A stretch of 64,000 nucleotides of DNA from Shewanella carassii (GTDB taxonomy: Bacteria; Pseudomonadota; Gammaproteobacteria; Enterobacterales; Shewanellaceae), in NCBI RefSeq assembly GCF_002777975.1, contig NZ_NGVS01000031.1, positions 124,563 to 188,562 on the forward strand. Reading direction: 5' to 3'. The notes below the pieces were generated by a model. The model saw only the letters and a list, made by a program, of their open reading frames with translations. It searched no databases and had not been told where the DNA came from. Made by a program: the position numbers and the translations under genes. The first letter of the stretch is position 1. Every line of letters starts with the position of its first letter. Shown here piece after piece: positions 57,547-64,000 of this stretch.

Positions 57547-60330
57547 TTGCCAAAAATCCTGTTTCTCAGAGCCTGGCTCGGCGGTTTATTGCTGCTGCTC
57601 TGCTTCATCGCCAAGGCCGATGGGCTCATTGTCAGCCCACGTATTCACCAGGGCCAACTGGACAATGGTCTTAAATATCAATTGGTGGATAACAAGACTC
57701 CGGCGAATGCCATAGTGATGCGGATGCGGATCGCTTCCGGCTCACTGCTTGAGGCAGAAAATGAGCAGGGGCTGATGCACCTGCTGGAACATATGGCGTT
57801 CAAAGGCTCCGCCGCTGTGCCTGAAGGGGATATGATCCCAAGATTGCAGCGTCTCGGCTTGAGCTTTGGCGCCGATACCAATGCCGTGACTGAATTTACC
57901 CAGACAGTCTATAAGTTCAACATCACCCAAGGAGATGAGCAGAAACTGGATACCGGGTTGATGCTGATGCGGGAGATTGCCGACAGACTCACTCTGGACC
58001 CCAAGGCGCTTGCCCAGGAAAAAGCCGTGGTGTTGGCCGAGCTCAAGGAACGCACCTCGGCCGGGCTGGAAAATTATCGTAACCAGTTGCACTTTGAGTA
58101 TCCATCCAGCCTGCTGCCCAGACGTTTCCCTATCGGTGAAGCCGCCAGCATCAAGGCGGCAGATGTCGCCAAGCTGCGCTCTTTGTACCAACGTTTCTAT
58201 ACCCCGGAGCGGACAACGCTGATCCTAGTTGGCGACCTGGACATTGCTCGTTCCGAGGCTCAAATTAAGCAGTTGTTTGCCGATTGGAAGCCGCACCCTC
58301 AGGCGGTTGCCCCGGCTCAGGTGAAGCTTGCTCCGCCTGCAGTCAGAAAGCAGCCTCAGGCGGACGCTTTCTTCGACCCCAGTTTGCCGACTCAAGTCTC
58401 TCTTGGGGTGCTGACGCCCATAGAGCCAAAGCCTGATGGTATTGAACGGCGTCGTCAGCTGATGCTTGAGTCGCTGCTGAGTAATATGCTCTATCAGAGG
58501 TTGCAACCGCACCTGTTTGCCGAAGAAGGTTTCACCGATGCCGCCGTTGAGATAGGCGAAGAGTTTGGCACCGCAGTAAGGGTGGAATTGACTCTGGCGA
58601 CTCTGGAAGACAACTGGCCGCAAGCCGCGGCCCTGTTGGAGCAGACCATACGTCAGACCCTGCAATATGGCTTCAGCAACGAAGAGTTGCAGCAGGCGCT
58701 CAGGCGTCAGCATAGGCAATATCAACTCAATCTGGCCGGTAGCGATACTATTCACAGCCTGAATATGGCGGAGGCTTTAGTTTCACTGGATGCCAAGGCC
58801 ATGATACCGCTTGAGCCTGCGGATGAACTGGCTATTTTTGAGGCCTTGGCGCCGCAAATAACCCCGGCATTGATGAGGCAGACACTGGTAGAGCTCTGGC
58901 AGGGACAACCCGGTATCTATCTCTCTGCTGCCAAGGCGCCTACCGCAGTAGAAACACAACTCTTGGCGGCATATGAACAGAGTCAGCTGCAGCCAGTTAC
59001 TCCCTATACAAGCACAAAGGCCAGCGAGTTTGCTTATCAGAGCCTTGGTGAACCCGGGAAGATAGTGGCCGATAAACGGGATCCCGATACCGGAATACGC
59101 CAGTTGCGTTTTGCCAATGGCACTCTGCTTAACCTCAAGCCTACCGAATTTGAACAGGACAATGTCGCCGTCAGTTTGTCATTGGGATTCGGTGAGTTGC
59201 CATTTCCGCACCTAGAGGGGGTGGGTACCCTGTTCAATCAAGCCTTTGTTTACGGCGGACTGGAGCAGCACTCCTGGCAGCAGTTGATGGATATCTTTGC
59301 CGGGCAAAATATTTCGGTCAACCTGGGGGTCGGCCTGCAAGGCTTTGGCGGCGTCACTCATACCAATGCCGCTGAACTCAGAACCCAGTTGGGGTTACAG
59401 GCCGCCTTTCTTAGTGCGCCGGGCTGGCGCCAGGAAGCCATTAGCCTCTTTCGGCAGCAAGTCGAGGCTGGAAGTCAGAGTCGCAATGCCAATCCGGAAC
59501 AGGCCTTCTGGGATGGCCTAACGGGGCTCTTGTTCCCCGGCGACCCCCGTTATGGGTATGGCCGGGAAGAGCAGGTATTGCAGCGGGACTTTTCTGAAAT
59601 TTCCAAGGTGTTGGCATCGGCGCTGGATAAAGGAATGCTGGAAATCGCGCTGGTGGGGGATTTCGATGAGGCTCAGGGAATAAAGGCGGTTGCCGAGACA
59701 TTCGGTGCCATCGAGCGGCATCCGGCCAAGGAGTCGACCTTCGAGCGGCCGGTATTCCCCAAGGTGCCGGCTCAGAGGCAGATTTTCCATAGAGGTGCCG
59801 AGAACTCGGCGGCACTGGCCTGGCTGTGGCCGACCACCGACATGCAGGATGTTCGGCGCCACAGTGAACTGATGTTGCTCGAGCAGGTGATGGGTATTTT
59901 GTTGAATGAAGAGGTTAGGGAAAAAGCCGGCGCCGGATATTCGCCCTATACCTTCAATCATTTCGATTGGCATCCAACCGGTTACGGCTATCTGGGGCTG
60001 TTTACTGTCACTGATATGGCCAAGCTGAAAGCGGCCGAACAAGGCTTTGCTGCGGTCGTAGCCAGAGTCAAGGCCAAGGGCGGCATAGATGGCGAACTGC
60101 TGGAGCGGGCGCGCCAGCCCTTGCTGCAATGGTTTGAAAGCGCCCCGGCAAGCAACGGTTTCTGGCTGGAACTGGCAGCAACGGCCCAGAGCCGACCTGG
60201 CCGTTGGCAGGGATGGCAACAGCGCAGGCAGATATTGGGGCAACTGGATGGTGAAGTTTTGGAAGCCTTGGCTCGTGAGTATCTTGACAATGATCGCCGC
60301 TTGAGCGTGACGACCACTTACGCCAACTAA
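57547..60330 (+). CDS. M16 family zinc peptidase, exported, 927 aa
   Basis: The TTG at 57547 follows GGGGGAA by about 6 bases and starts a signal peptide (PKILFLRAWLGGLLLLLCF, cut near AKADG). An upstream TTG lies inside the terminator stem and is rejected. Zinc motif HLLEH (His78, Glu81, His82); a third Glu ligand is expected about 75 residues on, probably in AVVLAELKER. No lipobox, unlike the M16 protein at 11752, and no TonB receptor is adjacent. The stop overlaps the convergent kinase stop. Confidence 0.92.
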   Translation: MPKILFLRAWLGGLLLLLCFIAKADGLIVSPRIHQGQLDNGLKYQLVDNKTPANAIVMRMRIASGSLLEAENEQGLMHLLEHMAFKGSAAVPEGDMIPRLQRLGLSFGADTNAVTEFTQTVYKFNITQGDEQKLDTGLMLMREIADRLTLDPKALAQEKAVVLAELKERTSAGLENYRNQLHFEYPSSLLPRRFPIGEAASIKAADVAKLRSLYQRFYTPERTTLILVGDLDIARSEAQIKQLFADWKPHPQAVAPAQVKLAPPAVRKQPQADAFFDPSLPTQVSLGVLTPIEPKPDGIERRRQLMLESLLSNMLYQRLQPHLFAEEGFTDAAVEIGEEFGTAVRVELTLATLEDNWPQAAALLEQTIRQTLQYGFSNEELQQALRRQHRQYQLNLAGSDTIHSLNMAEALVSLDAKAMIPLEPADELAIFEALAPQITPALMRQTLVELWQGQPGIYLSAAKAPTAVETQLLAAYEQSQLQPVTPYTSTKASEFAYQSLGEPGKIVADKRDPDTGIRQLRFANGTLLNLKPTEFEQDNVAVSLSLGFGELPFPHLEGVGTLFNQAFVYGGLEQHSWQQLMDIFAGQNISVNLGVGLQGFGGVTHTNAAELRTQLGLQAAFLSAPGWRQEAISLFRQQVEAGSQSRNANPEQAFWDGLTGLLFPGDPRYGYGREEQVLQRDFSEISKVLASALDKGMLEIALVGDFDEAQGIKAVAETFGAIERHPAKESTFERPVFPKVPAQRQIFHRGAENSAALAWLWPTTDMQDVRRHSELMLLEQVMGILLNEEVREKAGAGYSPYTFNHFDWHPTGYGYLGLFTVTDMAKLKAAEQGFAAVVARVKAKGGIDGELLERARQPLLQWFESAPASNGFWLELAATAQSRPGRWQGWQQRRQILGQLDGEVLEALAREYLDNDRRLSVTTTYAN

Positions 60331-62135
60331 GCACTGGTCTTGGGATTTCTCGGATAGAAGCGCTCCGGCTTGCGCTGCAGGTGTTCGAACCTGCGGGTAT
60401 TTTTATAGGGTAGCTTCATAAACCCCGAGACGCCTTGACCTTGGATCTTGTCGACATGACTGAGGATCCTGTCCAGACAGGCGCGAAACTGCGCCTGTTT
60501 TCTCGGGTTGAGTAGTCTCAGGTAGCTGTGGATCTTCATATGAGTTGGCAGGGCTTCGAAGATGATACAGCCTGTGTGGTGTATCTGGTTGAGCCAGCCA
60601 AGTTCAGTCATGATTTCCGCAGGCAGCTCCAGGTTTTCATCCGGATCCCGGCCATCTTCAAAGTAGGAGTGCAGCCGGGATTGATCTTCGAGTGTCGGCA
60701 CATCGCCCACCTCAAAGGGCAGCAGCTGATCTGCCTTGGCCTTGAACGGCTCTGAAGGGGCGCTTCGCTCCAGGTGCAGGGTATCTTTGGCGTTGAAGAA
60801 ACAGGCCTTGAAGATACCTATGCGATGAATGCCTCGGGCCAGAGTCACCATGTTGTTGACCGCTTGAATTAATGCCGGCCTGAGCTCTTCATCATAAAGC
60901 GCCAGGTTGGAGTCGATATAGACGCCTGTCTCCTGCCAATGAATCGCCAAACCGCCCACAATCGGATACTGACCCAGGCGGCCAACGGCGGCGATAAAGC
61001 CCTTCTCTGTGTCTCCCATGCCGGCGAGGAAGTTGCGGTAGTACTTCTCCAGTTGAATATCTTCGGCGCGAATAGCCTCGGCATCGGCGTCCGGATGATG
61101 GCTGCGCAGAAACGACTTCCGCGAACTGTAGCTGACAGTTTCCACGTCCCGGGCCCGCTTCTGTACCCAGACGGGGATCTCGGCGGTCAAATCCTGTGGC
61201 AGCGGCGGCAGCAAAAGATGCTGGCTGTATCTCATGCTGCGCAGGAAGTAGTCACCGGCCTTGAGACGGGTGAGAGGATCTGGGCCCAACATCCCCTCGA
61301 GGATCCTGGCCAGTTCTAGCGGCAGACCTATGCTGGTGGGCGGGATCACCTGGGAGCCGAAGCGGCTGGCCTGGCCGGACGCCAGCGCATAGAGGGTGGC
61401 GGCAACCCCCTGTTCATCAAACCTGGGGCTGGAAAGTGCCCCCGAGAGTTGCTCATCGCCGATAAAGTAAACATCGCCCATGCGGGCGTTGGTATGCTGT
61501 TGATCGCTTGACATTAACTCCATCACATTGCCGCCGACCGGGCGGTTATCGGCATCGCGCTGGGCAAATACCGCCGAGCCCCAGTCAATCAGAGACAGCT
61601 TATCTTCCTCTGGGTCATAAACCAGATTGGAAGGTTTGATATCCCCGTGTACCAAGGGTCTGCCGTCACGCAGATACTGCAGCAGATCTGCCAACTGTCT
61701 GGCAATGCTCATGATCTCCGCCACCGGCAAGGCGCCATGTCGGCGACAGCGCTGATCCAGATCCTGGCCCCGAGCTCTGGCCATTACCAAGATCCCCTGG
61801 CGCCCAACTCTGTCGAACTTTATCAGTGGCGGCACATTGGGATGATTGACCTGAGACAGCATGAAGGCTTCTTCTTCAAGTCTGTCCTGTACCTGTTGGG
61901 GCAGGGTGATGCGAGAGAACTTGAATACATGTTCCTGGCCATGGCGGTTTCGTCCGGCGAACACAAAACCATAGGCGCCTTTGCCTATCAGTTGCGGATC
62001 GTCATAGCCCAACTTGATCAGTTGCTGGCGGCAGAGGCGGATCCAGGCCCTGTGCTTGCGGGCATCATCGGCCTTGAGCAGATAGACAGACTGCTCTTCA
62101 GAAATATAAAAGTGCTGCAGCTCAGGTGTTTGCAA
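60327..62135 (-). CDS. Serine/threonine protein kinase-like protein, 602 aa
   Basis: The TTG at 62135 follows GGAG by 6-7 bases; an upstream extension to 62351 lacks kinase character. Kinase core: glycine loop GKGAYG (51-56), Lys72 in VFKFSRI, catalytic HGDIKPSN with Asp165 (HRD reads HGD) and DWG at 184-186 in place of DFG. These variants resemble bacterial Hanks-type or lipopolysaccharide-kinase-like folds. The C-terminal ~300 residues are of unknown fold. No membrane segment or sensor domain. It diverges from the small Cys-rich gene at 62364, possibly a partner. Confidence 0.8.
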   Translation of the reverse strand: MQTPELQHFYISEEQSVYLLKADDARKHRAWIRLCRQQLIKLGYDDPQLIGKGAYGFVFAGRNRHGQEHVFKFSRITLPQQVQDRLEEEAFMLSQVNHPNVPPLIKFDRVGRQGILVMARARGQDLDQRCRRHGALPVAEIMSIARQLADLLQYLRDGRPLVHGDIKPSNLVYDPEEDKLSLIDWGSAVFAQRDADNRPVGGNVMELMSSDQQHTNARMGDVYFIGDEQLSGALSSPRFDEQGVAATLYALASGQASRFGSQVIPPTSIGLPLELARILEGMLGPDPLTRLKAGDYFLRSMRYSQHLLLPPLPQDLTAEIPVWVQKRARDVETVSYSSRKSFLRSHHPDADAEAIRAEDIQLEKYYRNFLAGMGDTEKGFIAAVGRLGQYPIVGGLAIHWQETGVYIDSNLALYDEELRPALIQAVNNMVTLARGIHRIGIFKACFFNAKDTLHLERSAPSEPFKAKADQLLPFEVGDVPTLEDQSRLHSYFEDGRDPDENLELPAEIMTELGWLNQIHHTGCIIFEALPTHMKIHSYLRLLNPRKQAQFRACLDRILSHVDKIQGQGVSGFMKLPYKNTRRFEHLQRKPERFYPRNPKTSA

Positions 62136-62363
62136 GCGATTTCTCCATTGGCAGAGGCAAGGATACAAAGTAACAACAAGCAAAAGCTCATTAAAACAGC
62201 AAGGTGTGAGACCGGCAAGTGGTGACTCTGGGATCCAGCTCAGAACCAGGCTTCCTAGCGTATCCTTTTGGGCTGCACTTTGACCTATATCAATTTCATC
62301 GCAGCTGCCTCGGAGTAACCTGTTCGCAACAAGCCATAATGGCAAAAGCAATATGGAGGCCTT

Positions 62364-62711
62364 ATGTCAGTGCCAGACAAGCAAGAGCTGATCGCACTGT
62401 TCGAGTATGCCCGTCCCCGAGTGATACAGTCGATGGAATTGCGCCATTGCCCCCATGCAGGTTTCTATAATCCGGTGGATGAGCGCTGCAATTTTTGTCA
62501 TCAGGGAATGGAATGTATCTGGATGAACCAGAATGATGAGCTGGTGGATCTGGAGCAGAAATCACTCGAAGAGTTGAAGCAGCAGTTATTGATAGCGGTC
62601 GACTTTGTCGACTCCAGCCTGAGCCCACACCATTTGTCACGGCGTAAGTGTCAGTGTGATAACTGTAATTGGCTGCGCAAAGTGCAGGATATCCTGGCTA
62701 GGTTGCCCTGA
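62364..62711 (+). CDS. Small Cys-rich protein, 115 aa, unknown function
   Basis: ATG follows GGAGG by about 7 bases. Two Cys clusters (HCPHAG...RCNFCHQGMEC and RKCQCDNCNWL) suggest zinc binding. Between them lies an acidic helical stretch. It diverges from the kinase-like gene with about 230 bases between and ends at a strong terminator. Confidence 0.78.
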   Translation: MSVPDKQELIALFEYARPRVIQSMELRHCPHAGFYNPVDERCNFCHQGMECIWMNQNDELVDLEQKSLEELKQQLLIAVDFVDSSLSPHHLSRRKCQCDNCNWLRKVQDILARLP

Positions 62712-62730
62712 ATCCGAGAAAATTTATGCG

Positions 62731-62769
62731 GCCCACCCTGGAGTCATCGGCTCCTGGGTGGGCTTTTTT
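62731..62769 (+). terminator. Intrinsic terminator after small Cys-rich gene
   Basis: GCCCACCC (62731-62738) pairs with GGGTGGGC (62756-62763), extended inward by GGAG/CTCC across a T-T mismatch, followed by TTTTTT. Confidence 0.9.
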
Positions 62770-62848
62770 GTCTGTGGCAGCAGCGCTCTTTGCATTCGGC
62801 GTGCAAGTCGATAGAGTATTAAGATTTTCTGATGCACAGGATGGATAG

Positions 62849-63505
62849 ATGGAACCCGGATTTTGGCACGAACGCTGGCACAAGCAGCAGATAGGTTTTC
62901 ACCAGCAGGATATTAACCCCTTCTTGGTCAAGTACTGGCCCACACTCGCACTCCGGGGCAATGAACAGGTCTTTGTCCCACTCTGTGGCAAGTCTTTGGA
63001 TATGTGTTATTTGGCCGAGATGGGCCATGATCTGCTCGGTTGTGAACTGAGTGAATTGGCCGTCAGGCAGTTCTTTGAAGAAAATGGCCTTGCGTATCAA
63101 CAGAAAGCCTTTGGCGAACTGCAGGCTTTTTCCAGCGAACAGATGACCCTGTTGCAGGGCGACTTGTTTGCATTGCAGGTTCAGCAACTGGCATCGGTAG
63201 GGGCCTTCTACGATAGGGCAGCGCTAATCGCCTGGCCTGAGGAGATGCGTTTGCAATATGCCGCCAAGCTGGCTGCCTTGTTGCCAAGTGGTTGTAGTGG
63301 CCTGTTGGTCACCCTGGAATACCCTCAGGATATGCTCAAGGGGCCGCCATTCAGTGTGACCCGGGAGTGGATAAGGGAGCATATGAGCCAGTGGTTTGAG
63401 GTCACGCTGCTGGAGCAAGTCGATGTGTTGGCCGACAACCCAAGATTCATTGCCAAAGAGGTGCCTTGGCTCAACGAGAGTGCCTATTTGCTGAAACGTA
63501 AATAG
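62849..63505 (+). CDS. tpm: Thiopurine S-methyltransferase family protein
   Basis: The 218 residues match bacterial TPMT: FWHERWHKQQIGFHQQDINP, SAM-binding VPLCGKSLDMCYLA, ELSELAVRQFF and YDRAALIAWP. Bacterial TPMT methylates thiopurines and confers selenite/tellurite resistance in several hosts by methylating selenium or tellurium compounds. A single gene between terminators. Confidence 0.95.
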   Translation: MEPGFWHERWHKQQIGFHQQDINPFLVKYWPTLALRGNEQVFVPLCGKSLDMCYLAEMGHDLLGCELSELAVRQFFEENGLAYQQKAFGELQAFSSEQMTLLQGDLFALQVQQLASVGAFYDRAALIAWPEEMRLQYAAKLAALLPSGCSGLLVTLEYPQDMLKGPPFSVTREWIREHMSQWFEVTLLEQVDVLADNPRFIAKEVPWLNESAYLLKRK

Positions 63506-63560
63506 ATTTCTCTGACGAGGATAAGCGTTGAAGGCGTGAACAGCGCTTGGTTAAAAGCTC

Positions 63561-63593
63561 GACAAACAAAAAGGCGACCCTAAGGTCGCCTTT
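63561..63593 (-). terminator. Intrinsic terminator of porin gene, partly bidirectional
   Basis: AAAGGCGACC (63570-63579) pairs perfectly with GGTCGCCTTT (63584-63593), loop CTAA. On the minus strand it is followed by TTGTTTG; on the plus strand by TAGTT. It lies between convergent tpm and porin genes. Confidence 0.8.
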
Positions 63594-63618
63594 AGTTCAA
63601 CCACTATCTCAACAGAGA

Positions 63619-64000
63619 TTAGAAGTCGTAACGTACACCCACGGTGAATACGTTGTCGTCTTCCAGGTCAAACTTAGCACCAGCATCTTTGAACTCACCT
63701 TCATAGTGAGCATACTGGCCGAAGATCATAGTAGACTTGGCTACACGGTAGTCAGCACCCACAGTGATGTTAGTCACTTCGATGTCAGTGCCAGTTTTGT
63801 CGCCCAGAGCCTTGTAGTACTTACCGAAACCGGCTTCATCATAGCCGTATTGCAGCTTCAGGTTTACACCGTTCAGGTTGTAAACTACGTTAGCGAAGTA
63901 AGTGTTGTTGTCATCTGAACCATCAACGATGCTTTCAGAGTTCTGGAACAGACCACCCAGCTTGAAGTCACCCAGTTTCACTTGACCAACTGCACGGTAT
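63619..64000 (-). CDS. Gram-negative porin, C-terminal part (5' end outside window)
   Basis: The frame is open to the right edge. About 127 visible residues show successive outer-membrane strands (TYFANVVYNLNGVNLKLQYG, ITVGADYRVAKSTMIFGQY) and the terminal Phe of a classical porin signature (VFTVGVRYDF) needed for barrel insertion. Similar porins are abundant in Shewanella. Strand use and codon bias suggest high expression. The start lies beyond 64000; a GTG at 63981 is not the start. Confidence 0.9.
   Translation of the reverse strand, partial: YRAVGQVKLGDFKLGGLFQNSESIVDGSDDNNTYFANVVYNLNGVNLKLQYGYDEAGFGKYYKALGDKTGTDIEVTNITVGADYRVAKSTMIFGQYAHYEGEFKDAGAKFDLEDDNVFTVGVRYDF

Overview
The window looks like chromosomal DNA of a marine gammaproteobacterium, most likely a mid-GC Shewanella. 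This is inferred from gene content and order (pabA, S9 peptidase, argD-astA-astD, a DUF1338 gene, a two-component pair and crp, all close together) and from CRP and RapA proteins very close to the enterobacterial ones. No database search was possible. No rRNA, tRNA, CRISPR array, insertion sequence or prophage gene was seen.

Layout. 1-5.8 kb: three tandem paralogous cytoplasmic proteins of unknown family (the first cut by the window edge) followed by an overlapping multi-pass membrane protein. 6.2-8.7 kb: a BCCT betaine/choline-type transporter and a small membrane protein. 9.2-21.1 kb: the most striking region, a tightly packed run of nine genes behind a near-consensus Fur box: TonB-dependent receptor, M16 peptidase lipoprotein, SbmA/YddA-type ABC exporter-fold transporter, DUF3450 protein, TtpC, ExbB, ExbD, TonB and a TPR protein. 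The first three match the protease-associated import layout known from Pectobacterium fusA-fusC-fusD and E. coli yddB-pqqL-yddA. Here they appear joined to a complete, dedicated TonB2-type energising complex. I infer iron-regulated import and proteolysis of a protein or peptide ligand.

21.3-31.9 kb: folate synthesis (pabA), an S9 lipoprotein peptidase, an HDOD protein, an alpha/beta hydrolase, arginine degradation (argD/astC, astA, astD) and a DUF1338 protein. 32-37 kb: an AT-rich stretch with an orphan small protein, then an outer-membrane barrel protein and a 1152-residue metzincin lipoprotein. 37-40 kb, minus strand: crp, then PepSY protein, response regulator and histidine kinase. 40.5-46.2 kb: Sel1 protein, a response regulator-CheC fusion with a diguanylate cyclase, a crotonase, a UPF0114 protein and a DUF3530 protein. 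46.4-55 kb: rapA, a PIN-PhoH ATPase and a large hybrid sensor kinase. 55-60.3 kb: a second metzincin and a second M16 peptidase. 60.3-64 kb: a serine/threonine-kinase-like protein diverging from a small Cys-rich protein, tpm, and the 3' end of a porin gene.

Themes. Envelope proteolysis is prominent (two M16 peptidases, two metzincins, one S9 peptidase), and signalling genes are dense. Start codons were revised inward in many genes where a Shine-Dalgarno sequence, signal peptide or family length supports it. Several are TTG or GTG.
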